64,000 nucleotides of DNA from contig ONGM01000058.1 of NCBI GenBank assembly GCA_900317365.1, positions 1 to 64,000 on the forward strand, read 5' to 3'. The notes below the pieces were generated by a model, which was not told the DNA's origin, did no database searches, and worked only from the letters and a program-made list of their open reading frames with translations. Shown here in pieces: positions 36,286-44,232 of this stretch. A program made the position numbers and the translations under genes. Source of the stretch: an uncultured Planctomycetota bacterium (GTDB taxonomy: Bacteria > Planctomycetota > Planctomycetia > Pirellulales > Thermoguttaceae). Positions within the stretch are counted from its first letter, which is position 1; each line of letters opens with the position of its first letter.

Positions 36286-37839
36286 ATGGAATCACAAACA
36301 AACTCAGAGAATATAGACTACGAAACAAACTACTACGTCGACCGCGACTGGTTCGTTATCGACCATGGCGACGAAATTCTCCGAGGACGCTACGTTGACG
36401 CGTCTCAATTCGTTTGGGAAATCAACGGAAAAGAAGTCGACGCCAAAGAATGGGTCGCGTTATATAAAAAGTGGGCGTCCGATTTCGAAATAGACAGGTG
36501 TTTCGCTATAGGCTTTATATGTGAACATGAATATAAAGTCGGCAATCTTCGGGGCGCGGCGGCTGGATGGCGAATCGGCGCCGAACTCGGAAATCCGAGG
36601 GCATTGTATGAGTTGGGAATTTATCTTCGAGACGGCGAGCTAGGCGCGAAAGATCCAGAAGGCGCGTTCCGACTTTTTCAGCAAGGAGCCGACAAAGGAC
36701 ACGCTCATTGCATTCGTGAACTCGCTAGTTGTTATGCGAACGGCATAGGCGTTGTCCGCGACGAAAAGAAGGCTGTAGAAACGCTGAATCGAGCGGCGGA
36801 TTTAGACGATATCCTTGCGATTTTCGGGCAGGCGACGACGATTTTCTCCGAGAACAATTCCGATCCGAGATGGATTCCGCTCGCAAAGCGCGTCGTAGAA
36901 ATCGGGTTGAAAAAGAATCTCAATACGCTCAAATACTACGTTGCGGATTTCGACGAAACGACGTCGCAAGAGAAGAGAGAGGCCTACTCTCTGCGGCGTT
37001 GCGCGTATATGCTTGGAGTTGGTTACATTAACGGCTACGGAGCGGAACACAACGAAGCGGAGGCGTTCAAGTATTTTCAAATCGCGGCGGAATGCGGCGA
37101 TCCCGAAGGCGTCCACGAGGCTGGATTGTGCGTTCTCAAAGGAGAAGGACGTCTCGCCGACGAGGAAGAAGCGCGTCTATATTTTCTGCGCGCTGCAAGA
37201 CTCGGTTATCCCCCTTCCATGCTTGTCTACGCTCAACTTGCCTGGCATAAGGCAACGTCGGTCTTTGAAAGAGTAGAAGCTGTTCGATGGTTGCGCTTAG
37301 CGGCTAGACTTGGAGACGAGGATACAAAATGCTACGCGTTAGAGTATTTGTCTGAACTTCAAGCGCTTTTTGAAAGGAACGGTCTTGATATTTCAGCGAT
37401 TCAGGGCGAACCGCAAGGCTGGGGAGAGAATGATAGCGCAGAGCCCGCGAATAACGCGCCGCAAGGTCTCAAGGGAGATAGTAGCGCGGACAATTCGTTG
37501 AAATCAGACGTTAAGGCGTCCATTGACGATTTTTTACTTGCTCTTTTCGGGCTTAATGCTGCGGCGTTCTTTATCCACAGAGCCCTAGTTCCAGACAGCC
37601 TGCCGCGCACGTTTGGCTGGTGCGGAATCGTTACGTTCATTTGCGTTCTCGCCTACGTAGGCTGGCTTCTCGAGAAGCTGAATAAACGCTCCCCAAATCC
37701 GGAGGATAAGATCCGTCCAGTCAACATAACGGAGATCGAACCTGCCCTTCGCCAATTCGCTGACGCCGGAAATAAGAACGCCGCCGCGATTGTGAATATG
37801 CTCGACGAAATTCGCAATAAGACCCCGAACCAAGAGTAA
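36286..37839 (+). CDS. Sel1-repeat protein with C-terminal membrane helices
   Basis: About 517 residues. Several Sel1-like TPR repeats are visible, e.g. LYELGIYLRDGELGAKDPEG, CIRELASCYANGIGVVRDEK and GVGYINGYGAEHNEAEAFKY. Such alpha-solenoids bind partner proteins. Two C-terminal hydrophobic segments (LLALFGLNAAAFFIHRAL and WCGIVTFICVLAYVGWLLEK) anchor it to the membrane, leaving the repeats probably in the cytoplasm. The ATG at 36286 was preferred to one at 36250 because GAGGGATC precedes it. The FGE-like gene starts 8 bp after its stop, so the two form an operon. Confidence 0.85.
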   Translation: MESQTNSENIDYETNYYVDRDWFVIDHGDEILRGRYVDASQFVWEINGKEVDAKEWVALYKKWASDFEIDRCFAIGFICEHEYKVGNLRGAAAGWRIGAELGNPRALYELGIYLRDGELGAKDPEGAFRLFQQGADKGHAHCIRELASCYANGIGVVRDEKKAVETLNRAADLDDILAIFGQATTIFSENNSDPRWIPLAKRVVEIGLKKNLNTLKYYVADFDETTSQEKREAYSLRRCAYMLGVGYINGYGAEHNEAEAFKYFQIAAECGDPEGVHEAGLCVLKGEGRLADEEEARLYFLRAARLGYPPSMLVYAQLAWHKATSVFERVEAVRWLRLAARLGDEDTKCYALEYLSELQALFERNGLDISAIQGEPQGWGENDSAEPANNAPQGLKGDSSADNSLKSDVKASIDDFLLALFGLNAAAFFIHRALVPDSLPRTFGWCGIVTFICVLAYVGWLLEKLNKRSPNPEDKIRPVNITEIEPALRQFADAGNKNAAAIVNMLDEIRNKTPNQE

Positions 37840-37847
37840 ATGCGCTA

Positions 37848-38711
37848 ATGAACACTAATCAGACAAACGAAAACGCCAAGGCAGGCGACCCGCTCGAACT
37901 TGAAATCAACGGCGAAAAGGTAATCTTCCGCTACTGCCCGCCGGGGACGTTTCTCATGGGAAGTCCTAAAGACGAACAAGATCGATACGATCGAGAACTC
38001 CACCCTGAAAAGATAGAGATAATAATGTGTAACGGGGTCCTTTACGACGATGAAGCCCTACACGAAGTAACGTTGTCTCGCGGATTCTGGCTTTTGGAGA
38101 CGCCTGTAACGGAGGAACTATGGATTGCGGTAAAACATAGTCTTGTGGACTCCTATTCCGATGGTCATCAGCCCGACTGTCCCGTCACATGCGTGAGGTG
38201 GGTTGATTGCGCCGCGTTTATTGACGAATTAAACGCTTCTGGAATAGCTCCCTCGGGTATGAAGTTTGATTTTCCAACCGAAGCGGAATGGGAATACGCG
38301 TGCCGCGCGGGGACGTTGACGGCGTTCAACGCGGGAGAAGAATTGACCGAAGAAGACGCGAACTTTCAGAATTCTTGCGGTCCACGCCCTGTGCGCAGTT
38401 ATCCGCCAAACGCATGGGGGCTGTACGATATGCACGGCAACGTTGCGGAGTGGTGTAAAGATGGTCCCGACGAGTATTGGGATTATTTCGTATACCCAGA
38501 AGGTCCGCCTTCAGCTATTATCGATCCCGAAGGTCAGACAAGCGACCAGTTCCGCGTTCTGCGCGGCGGCAGTTGGAATTATGAAGCCGTCGGCAACGGG
38601 CATTGCCGCTCAGCTAGTCGAGCCTTCCTAGAATCGAACGCCCCTCTGCGCGGCGCTTCCTATCACGTTGGATTCCGACTCGTACTCAGGTCGACGGAGC
38701 GAGCTGGATGA
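37848..38711 (+). CDS. FGE/SUMF1-domain protein (copy A, full length)
   Basis: A 287-residue protein with the formylglycine-generating-enzyme fold: PGTFLMGSPKDEQDRYDREL near residue 33, FDFPTEAEWEYACRAG near 142, AWGLYDMHGNVAEWCKDG near 188 and FRVLRGGSWNYEA near 238. In true FGE this fold oxidises a sulfatase cysteine; many homologues, including variable binding proteins with a C-type-lectin fold, do not. No signal peptide is present, so the protein is probably cytosolic, in an operon with the Sel1 protein. Its 3' part from 38331 is repeated at 40233. Codons 260-269 (38625-38654) differ completely from the second copy. Confidence 0.85.
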   Translation: MNTNQTNENAKAGDPLELEINGEKVIFRYCPPGTFLMGSPKDEQDRYDRELHPEKIEIIMCNGVLYDDEALHEVTLSRGFWLLETPVTEELWIAVKHSLVDSYSDGHQPDCPVTCVRWVDCAAFIDELNASGIAPSGMKFDFPTEAEWEYACRAGTLTAFNAGEELTEEDANFQNSCGPRPVRSYPPNAWGLYDMHGNVAEWCKDGPDEYWDYFVYPEGPPSAIIDPEGQTSDQFRVLRGGSWNYEAVGNGHCRSASRAFLESNAPLRGASYHVGFRLVLRSTERAG

Positions 38712-38903
38712 ATAATTTTGACGGGGAAACGTAAAGCGGCGATTACCGCTTGCGCTTTGATCGAGCGGGCGGCGCGGCTTCCCCCTATCGTGGCGAGCTT
38801 CGCGCGATAAAAATTCGGCGACCTTTGATTCGGAGAGTGTTTTGACCGCTCGATAAAGGATCAAGTGGGACGCTTTGATCGACGTTGTCCGCAGGTTAAA
38901 GCC
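38331..38903 (+). repeat. large direct repeat, copy A (FGE 3' half plus flank)
   Basis: This segment covers codons from about 162 of the FGE-like gene, its stop and some 190 bases of non-coding flank. It matches 40233-40802 closely on the same strand, in both coding and non-coding parts, apart from scattered substitutions and one fully divergent block (38625-38654). The non-coding part contains a nested palindrome (AAAGCGG...CCGCTTGCGCTTT) and the short dispersed motif at 38798-38820. The match ends at AAAGCC. Confidence 0.85.
38798..38820 (+). repeat. short dispersed repeat next to FGE-like genes
   Basis: The core CTTCGCGCGATAAAA then ATTCGGCG recurs at 40697-40719, with variants at 38915-38936 and 44110-44131. 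All four lie just beyond the 3' ends of FGE-like genes. The variants at 38915 and 44110 also share about 70 further bases of weak similarity (GGCGnTTCGGnTATT and a GATTnCAC block). Confidence 0.6.
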
Positions 38904-39028
38904 CTTCGAGTGCGCTTCGCGCGATAAACTACGGCGATTCGGTTATTTGCAGCCACTCGGCGAACAACCAACAGGAGTGACGATTACACGCGCGATGAGA
39001 CCTTAGTTTGTTTGAATGAGGATTTGTC
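38904..39028. other. spacer carrying a second member of the dispersed repeat
   Basis: Together with the 3' flank of copy A (38712-38903) this makes a 317-bp gap without a gene. It holds the variant repeat CTTCGCGCGATAAAC at 38915. No clear promoter was found for the following gene. Confidence 0.5.
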
Positions 39029-40222
39029 ATGGAAACATTATTCACTGTCATCGCCGTAATATTCTGGCTCGGCGGTTTTGCCCTTCTATTTTCACGATGG
39101 ATTTTGATCTTTTGGCGAGGACTTGCGCTCCTATTCGGTATGTTCTCAAAATGGAGGGACTTTGAAATTGAAAAGGCGCCCGACCGCAGAGTTATCGTCA
39201 AGAAATACGTCGGTTCAAGCAAAAAGGTCGTCGTTCCTAAAGGCGCGACCGTAATAGGGGAGGGAGCTTTTGCCGGAAAAGCGTCGATCGAAAGTATTTT
39301 CTTCGCGGCTGGACTGAAAACAATTGAGACGGGCGCTTTTTTCCAATGCGTCAATTTGACGCAGGTTCGTTTTTCCGAAGGACTTGAAACGATCGAAGCC
39401 TACGCATTTAGCCATAGTCCGATTCGAGAAGTCGTTTTGCCTTCCAGTTTGAAGAAGGTTGAATCCGGAGCTTTTTCTATTTGTTTCGCTTTCGCCGTTT
39501 CGGAAGGAAACGCGAATTACGTCGCGCAGGACGGCGTTTTATTCACTCGCGATATGTCGACTCTCGTACGTTATCCCGGAGGGAGCGACTCGAAACAATA
39601 TAGCGTTCCCGAATGCGTTAAACGAATAGCAGAGGAGTCGTTTTCGAATTCCCTCTTCTTGAGGAGGTTGGAATTGCCAGATAACCTCGAAGAAATCGAC
39701 GACCACGCATTTTTAGCTTGTCGTCTTGATGAAATAACGATTCCTGCAAGCGTTACGAAAATCGGAGTCGGCGCGTTTACGCGAACGGGGAAAATTGTCG
39801 TCTCGGAAGGAAACCAGAAATACTTCTCAACGGACGACGGCGTTCTTTTCAATTTCGATTTGACGCTCGTTAGTTATCCTGGCGGTCGCGGCGCGCGAGA
39901 TTATCGCGTTCCCGACGATACTGAGCATATCGAGGAAAAAGCTTTTTATTACGCTATGACGCTGGAAAACGTTATCTTGCCCGAATCGCTCAAATCGATC
40001 GGCAACCAAGCCTTCTGCGGTTGCAAAGAACTAACGAGCGTCTATGTGCCGAATAACGTTAAAGACGCGGTTATCAGTAATCCTACGGCGTTTGAGAATT
40101 GTCCAAAATTAACAAACGTCAAAACGTTTAATCCTATTGAAGGCAGACCGTTTCGCGCCAGAATCTTTATAAACGACAACGGAGAGTTGAAGGAAAAGGG
40201 TGATCTCGGTTTTTTTCCATAA
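39029..40222 (+). CDS. BspA-type leucine-rich-repeat protein
   Basis: The 397-residue protein has an N-terminal membrane helix pair (LFTVIAVIFWLGGFALLFSR, then WILIFWRGLALLFG). About eight LRR_5 (BspA/Treponema pallidum type) repeats follow, with the pattern LKTIETGAFFQC, LETIEAYAFSHS, LEEIDDHAFLAC and LKSIGNQAFCGC. These right-handed solenoids usually bind proteins and are often surface exposed. The gene is inserted precisely between the two copies of the large FGE repeat. Its stop TAA shares its last base with the ATG of the truncated FGE fragment (TAATG), so the two may be translationally coupled. Confidence 0.85.
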   Translation: METLFTVIAVIFWLGGFALLFSRWILIFWRGLALLFGMFSKWRDFEIEKAPDRRVIVKKYVGSSKKVVVPKGATVIGEGAFAGKASIESIFFAAGLKTIETGAFFQCVNLTQVRFSEGLETIEAYAFSHSPIREVVLPSSLKKVESGAFSICFAFAVSEGNANYVAQDGVLFTRDMSTLVRYPGGSDSKQYSVPECVKRIAEESFSNSLFLRRLELPDNLEEIDDHAFLACRLDEITIPASVTKIGVGAFTRTGKIVVSEGNQKYFSTDDGVLFNFDLTLVSYPGGRGARDYRVPDDTEHIEEKAFYYAMTLENVILPESLKSIGNQAFCGCKELTSVYVPNNVKDAVISNPTAFENCPKLTNVKTFNPIEGRPFRARIFINDNGELKEKGDLGFFP

Positions 40223-40611
40223 TGTCTGAACACGTGGGAGAAGAATTGACCAAAGAAGACGCGAACTTTCAAACTCTTTGCGGTCCACACCCAGTACGCA
40301 GTTATCCGCCAAACGCCTGGGGGCTGTACGATATGCACGGCAACTTTGCGGAGTGGTGTAAAGATGGACCCGACGAGTATTGGGATTATTTCGTGTACCC
40401 AGAAGGTCCGCCTTCTGCTATTATCGATCCCGTAGGTCAGACAAGCAACCAGTTCCGCGTTCTGCGCGGCGGCAGTTGGAACTATGAAGCCGTCGGTTCA
40501 GGGCATTGCCGCTCAGCTAGTCGAGCCTACGACGACTCCCTGCACTCCGCTTCCGCTTCCTATCACGTTGGATTCCAACTCGCACTCAGATCGGCGGAGC
40601 GAGCTGGCTGA
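40222..40611 (+). pseudogene. FGE/SUMF1 C-terminal fragment (copy B)
   Basis: The 129-residue frame holds only the C-terminal half of an FGE-like protein (AWGLYDMHGNFAEWCKDG, FRVLRGGSWNYEA, CRSASRAY), nearly identical to copy A from about residue 163 on. The N-terminal half of the fold is missing. It could be a dead remnant, a silent cassette, or a short product coupled to the LRR gene. Codons 103-111 (40528-40554) are TAC GAC GAC TCC CTG CAC TCC GCT TCC and share nothing with the ten codons in copy A. Confidence 0.75.
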
Positions 40612-40802
40612 ATGATTTTAACGGGGAAACGTAAAGCGGCGATTACCGCTTGCGCTTTTATCGGGCGGGCGGCGCGGCTTCCCCTATCGAGGCGAGCTTC
40701 GCGCGATAAAAATTCGGCGACCTTTGATTCGGAGTGTGTTTTGACCGCTCGATAAAGGCGCTAGTGGGACGCTTTGATCGACGACGTCCACAGGCTAAAG
40801 CC
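40233..40802 (+). repeat. large direct repeat, copy B
   Basis: Second copy of the segment at 38331-38903, covering the FGE fragment and about 190 bases downstream. The flank keeps the same nested palindrome and dispersed motif (40697-40719). Similarity stops at AAAGCC (40797-40802), the same point as in copy A. The remaining bases to 40907 hold no gene. Confidence 0.85.
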
Positions 40803-40907
40803 AGCGACTCCCCCCGACCTCCGCGCGGTCGGGGGCGGCTCTTTGCGCCGGGAAAATCGCGTTACGCTAGACGGCGCTTCGCGGAAGGGATAGCGAAACC
40901 GCGTCTC

Positions 40908-41456
40908 TCAATGCTGATTTAAATTGCGCCCGAAGTTATACGCCTCGGTCAGTTTTCCAGCATATTTCTCAACCTCTTTCGCGTCGTTAACTCCTCCGCA
41001 AAAGAGCGTTCCGGCAAGCGTCGCCTTTTCAAAGCAATCGATCCAACCTTGAAGCCCGGCGATCGCCTTCTCGGGAGCGCGGTCGTCGTCCTCCGCCGCA
41101 GTCGTTACCAGATAGACCTTGCGGAATTTGTAGTCCGACGTATAAAGCGGGTTGCATCGATCGAGCAACGTCTTCATTTGCCCGCTCATTTCGTAATAGT
41201 AAATAGGCGTGAAGAAGACCAGCGCGTCGGCGTTCCCGATTTGCGCCGCAATCTCAACCGCGTCGTCCTTAATAACGCAACGTTGCGTTTTCTGGCAAGC
41301 CAAACACCCTTTGCAGAATTTGATTTCCTTACCTTTCAGACTAACGCGGACAACGTCGCAACCGGCGTCCTTCGCTCCCCTTTCAACTTCGTCCGCGAGT
41401 CTGTCCGAGTTGCTGCCTGCGCGGAGACTCGTCGTTATTAAAATTACGCTACTCAT
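40908..41456 (-). CDS. NAD(P)H-dependent FMN reductase / flavodoxin-fold protein
   Basis: A 182-residue flavodoxin-fold protein. The FMN phosphate loop TTSLRAGSNSDRLADEV follows the first strand, and the Cys segment KFCKGCLACQKTQRCVIKDD (about residues 46-65) marks the iron-sulfur-flavoprotein-like branch; ALVFFTPIYYYEMSGQMK is the second FMN loop. It likely reduces quinones or other electrophiles. The ATG at 41456 follows AAAGGA. It is the last gene of the tetR-AKR-flavoprotein cluster. Confidence 0.88.
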   Translation of the reverse strand: MSSVILITTSLRAGSNSDRLADEVERGAKDAGCDVVRVSLKGKEIKFCKGCLACQKTQRCVIKDDAVEIAAQIGNADALVFFTPIYYYEMSGQMKTLLDRCNPLYTSDYKFRKVYLVTTAAEDDDRAPEKAIAGLQGWIDCFEKATLAGTLFCGGVNDAKEVEKYAGKLTEAYNFGRNLNQH

Positions 41457-41667
41457 GAATCCGTCCTTTCTTGCGCTTGTGAACCGTCTTGCGTCAAGCG
41501 AAATTTTGCCTACGTCTTCTGCCGATTGTAGGTTCGTCCCCACCGTCGTCTAACGCTTGGCGCGCTTTTTGACGCTTGCCTTTTGCCCGACGACTAATTC
41601 CGACGGCGTTCCCCCTTCGGAACGTCTCGGTCTTTGCGGGAGACTTCCCCTACCTCAGCGTCAATCT

Positions 41668-42306
41668 TTACCGAACAAAATTCGTCATAACGTTTTCCTC
41701 CGCGACAGGCGGGTTGATTCCCGCGTTGCGACCGGCTTGGAGGCATTTCATAACGAACGTCAGATTTCGGGCGAGGTTGCGCAGAACCTGGAGACCTTCT
41801 TCGTCGCTAGAAACGTCGGCGGGCGTGAGGGCGTGGAAGGAGTTCCAGTACGTGCTTCCGACCATGATCATTTGCGAAAGCCCGTAGTACTTATTCAAAA
41901 CGTCGTACGAGGCGCTCGTTCCGGAACGTCGGGCGACGACGATCGAAGCGCACGGCTTGTGATGGAAAGGCGCGTAGCCGTTCGCGAGGCGACTCGAGAA
42001 GAACACTCGATCGAGAAAACTCAAGACGCGTCCCGACGGATGGGCGTAATAGACCGGCGTTCCAAAGACAAACCCGTCCGATTCAGCCGCCTTGGCGACG
42101 AAATTATTCACCTCGTCGTTATTGAAGACGCAACGCTTCAATTCGGCGCATTTTCCGCACCCGATGCAGTCGACGACCGCCTTGGCGCCGAGCGTAACGA
42201 TCTCCGTCTCGACTCCTTCCGAAGCGAAAACCTCCGACATGACGTCGAGCCCCGCCCTCGTCGAACCGTTGACGTTACAACTTCCGTTAAGCATTAAAAC
42301 TTTCAT
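41668..42306 (-). CDS. flavodoxin-family NAD(P)H oxidoreductase
   Basis: A 212-residue paralogue of the following gene. It has the FMN loop NGSCNVNGSTRAGLDVM, the Cys motif DCIGCGKCAELKRCVFNNDE and the FVFGTPVYYAHPSGRVLSF loop. The ribosome-binding site is strong (AAAAAGGAGCGCAAG before the ATG). It sits between the aldo/keto reductase and its paralogue, 211 bp before the latter. Quinone or nitro-compound reduction is the likely chemistry; the electron acceptor is unknown. Confidence 0.9.
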   Translation of the reverse strand: MKVLMLNGSCNVNGSTRAGLDVMSEVFASEGVETEIVTLGAKAVVDCIGCGKCAELKRCVFNNDEVNNFVAKAAESDGFVFGTPVYYAHPSGRVLSFLDRVFFSSRLANGYAPFHHKPCASIVVARRSGTSASYDVLNKYYGLSQMIMVGSTYWNSFHALTPADVSSDEEGLQVLRNLARNLTFVMKCLQAGRNAGINPPVAEENVMTNFVR

Positions 42307-42341
42307 TCTTGCGCTCCTTTTTAAAGGATATTTAGGTCGAA

Positions 42342-43334
42342 TTAGAAGGCGCCTGTCTTAATGTGAGGCTTATAAGGCGCCTCCAAAGCGGCGATTTCTT
42401 CCGGCGTCAATTTGACGTCGAGCGCCGCGACCGCCTCCTCGACGTGTTGAACCGAGGTGAACCCGACGATAGGCGCGGTGATCTCCGGCTTCGCAAAATG
42501 CCAGGCGAGAGCCGTCTGCGCCATGGAAATACCCCGAGCCGACGCGACCTTTTCCAACGCGTCGACGACCGGCTTGTCAATCTCATTCGTCGCGTCCCAG
42601 ACCATCGGCGAAACTTTGTCAACCGCCGTTCGCGCCGTCTGCGTTCCCCACGGACGCGCGCAACGACCGCCGGCGAGCGGACTCCACGGAACAACCGCCA
42701 TCTTACGATCGCGGCAAAGAGGCAGAATCTCCCGCTCCTCCTCTCGATATATCAAATTATACTGCGGTTGCAAAGACACAAACTTCGTCCACCCGTTGCG
42801 CTCCGCCAACTGCTGCATTCTTTCGAGCTGCCACGCGAAAATCGTTGACGCGCCGATATATCGCGCCTTCCCACTCTTAACGACGTCGTGCAACGCTTCC
42901 AGAATCTCCTCCATCGGCGTGTTCGCGTCCAAACGATGGATCTGATAGAGATCGACGTAATCGAGCCCGAGGCGCTCAAGGCTATGATCGATTTCCGCAA
43001 GGATATTTTTGCGCGAAGACCCGCCGCCGTTCGGTCGACCCGGACGCATATCGAAATGCACCTTCGTCGCCACGACGATCTCGTCTCGATTCAATCCGAA
43101 GTCGCGAATGAGTCGTCCTGTAATCTCCTCGCTGGATCCCATCTGGTAGACGTTCGCCGTGTCGAAATAGTTGATTCCCAACTCGATCGCTCGTTTGAAG
43201 ATCGGCTTGGCGTCGTCGTAGTCGCGCGCCCAGGGAAAGACGCCGTTTTCCGGACCAGGTTTCCCAAAACTCATGCAGCCGAGGCAGATTCGCGACACGT
43301 CCATGCCGGTCGCGCCAAATTTCACGTATTGCAT
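42342..43334 (-). CDS. aldo/keto reductase
   Basis: A 330-residue NADPH-dependent TIM-barrel reductase. The catalytic tetrad is visible: Asp and Tyr in NYFDTANVYQMG, Lys in IVVATKVHFDM and His in DLYQIHRLD. The C-terminal NADPH loop reads PIVGFTSVQHVEEAV. The start at 43334 follows AAGGAG. The gene lies 23 bp after tetR and before two flavoprotein genes, so it is probably part of a repressor-controlled detoxification operon for reactive carbonyls or quinones. Confidence 0.92.
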   Translation of the reverse strand: MQYVKFGATGMDVSRICLGCMSFGKPGPENGVFPWARDYDDAKPIFKRAIELGINYFDTANVYQMGSSEEITGRLIRDFGLNRDEIVVATKVHFDMRPGRPNGGGSSRKNILAEIDHSLERLGLDYVDLYQIHRLDANTPMEEILEALHDVVKSGKARYIGASTIFAWQLERMQQLAERNGWTKFVSLQPQYNLIYREEEREILPLCRDRKMAVVPWSPLAGGRCARPWGTQTARTAVDKVSPMVWDATNEIDKPVVDALEKVASARGISMAQTALAWHFAKPEITAPIVGFTSVQHVEEAVAALDVKLTPEEIAALEAPYKPHIKTGAF

Positions 43335-43357
43335 ACCGATTCTCCTTATTAAGCCAA

Positions 43358-43960
43358 TCATTTAAGCCAAGGTTGTAAAATCGTCCCAAGTTGCGATTGA
43401 CAAAACTCGCGCGTTCTTTCGACAAAACCGCGCTCGCCGTTGGAAGTTACCCAGCAGAGCATTTGCCCGTAGAGCAAATCGACGACGAGGTCGGCGAGAG
43501 ATTCGATCGGCGCGTCGCTTCGGAGTTCGCCGCGCGAGACGCCGTCCGAAAAGAGTTCAAGCGTCTGCGCGCGATCAAGTCGCAATTTATCGATCCCCGC
43601 AGAATTAAGCGCAAACTCAGGGGTCGCCGTGTTCCGCACCCATTCTTGACAGAGCTTCAAGCCGCTCTCCTCGATCAGCGAGGCAAATCCGCACATATAG
43701 AAGGTCAAACGCTCCTGAAACGACTTTCGCTGTTCCTTAGCGTCTTGTAAAAGAGTCTGAAACGCTTCATGACAGTTCAACTCGCTCAGCACGTCCTCCT
43801 TTTTGCGGAAATACGTGTAGAACGTTCCCTTGGCGACGCCGCAGGAAGAGCAAATCTCTTCGATCGTCGTCTCCGCGAGTCCCTTGGCGCGAACGATCTC
43901 TTTTGTCGCCTCGATCAGTTTTCGCCGCGTTGCCTGCGCCGACTCCTGCCGTTTCGTCAT
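43358..43960 (-). CDS. TetR-family repressor
   Basis: A 200-residue regulator with an N-terminal HTH (TTIEEICSSCGVAKGTFYTY, then FRKKEDVLSEL) of the TetR/AcrR class and a helical ligand-binding domain. The ATG at 43960 follows GAGGAG. It is the first gene of an operon with an aldo/keto reductase and two flavoproteins and has a strong promoter overlapped by two inverted repeats, so it is probably autoregulated and induced by the operon's substrate. Confidence 0.92.
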   Translation of the reverse strand: MTKRQESAQATRRKLIEATKEIVRAKGLAETTIEEICSSCGVAKGTFYTYFRKKEDVLSELNCHEAFQTLLQDAKEQRKSFQERLTFYMCGFASLIEESGLKLCQEWVRNTATPEFALNSAGIDKLRLDRAQTLELFSDGVSRGELRSDAPIESLADLVVDLLYGQMLCWVTSNGERGFVERTREFCQSQLGTILQPWLK

Positions 43961-44001
43961 CTCAGCTCCTCTCTGCTCCTCTCCGCGAGCTCTTCGAGAG
44001 T

Positions 44002-44030
44002 ATTGTAACATTTCACTGACCACCAGTCAA
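44002..44030 (-). promoter_or_regulatory. promoter of the tetR operon
   Basis: On the minus strand TTGACT (44025-44030) and TACAAT (44002-44007) are exactly 17 bp apart, close to the sigma-70 consensus. The leader before the tetR ATG is about 35 nt. Confidence 0.8.
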
Positions 44031-44043
44031 TGACTTCAAGTCA
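44017..44043. promoter_or_regulatory. two TetR operators overlapping the promoter
   Basis: TGACTTCAAGTCA (44031-44043) is a perfect 13-base palindrome around a central C. TGACCACCAGTCA (44017-44029) is a related imperfect one covering the -35 box. Their centres are 14 bp apart, so a repressor here would block RNA polymerase. Confidence 0.65.
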
Positions 44044-44061
44044 AAATTATTTCAAAAAAGA

Positions 44062-44090
44062 GGCGTCGCCGGGTTTTCCTCAGCGACGCC
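44062..44090 (-). terminator. intrinsic terminator after the third FGE-like gene
   Basis: An 8-bp stem, GGCGTCGC (44062-44069) and GCGACGCC (44083-44090), is followed on the minus strand by CTTTTTT-type sequence. Confidence 0.7.
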
Positions 44091-44109
44091 ATTGCGTTTA
44101 CAGAGCGCT

Positions 44110-44190
44110 CTTCGCGAGATAAAAATTGGCGTTTCGGCTATTCGCCATAATCATGTAGGCGGCCAATGGGCGCGATGATTTCACATGCGC
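44110..44190 (+). repeat. diverged member of the FGE-associated repeat
   Basis: CTTCGCGAGATAAAA then ATTGGCG matches the motif at 38798, and the following 60 bases resemble 38930-38990. The repeat is between the terminator and the 3' end of the third FGE-like gene. Confidence 0.55.
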
Positions 44191-44232
44191 GCGGTAGGGC
44201 GAATCGGGCTCCCACGCTTGAGGGTTGGCGCG

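Noticed and set aside
36023-36328. A 101-codon minus-strand frame with a hydrophobic C-terminus between the DUF262 and Sel1 genes.
   Set aside because: It needs a TTG start inside the Sel1 gene, has no ribosome-binding site and runs across a strong plus-strand promoter.
38331-40802. A complete diversity-generating retroelement.
   Set aside because: No reverse transcriptase or accessory gene is in the window, and the two blocks differ in length, which simple adenine-directed mutation would not give.
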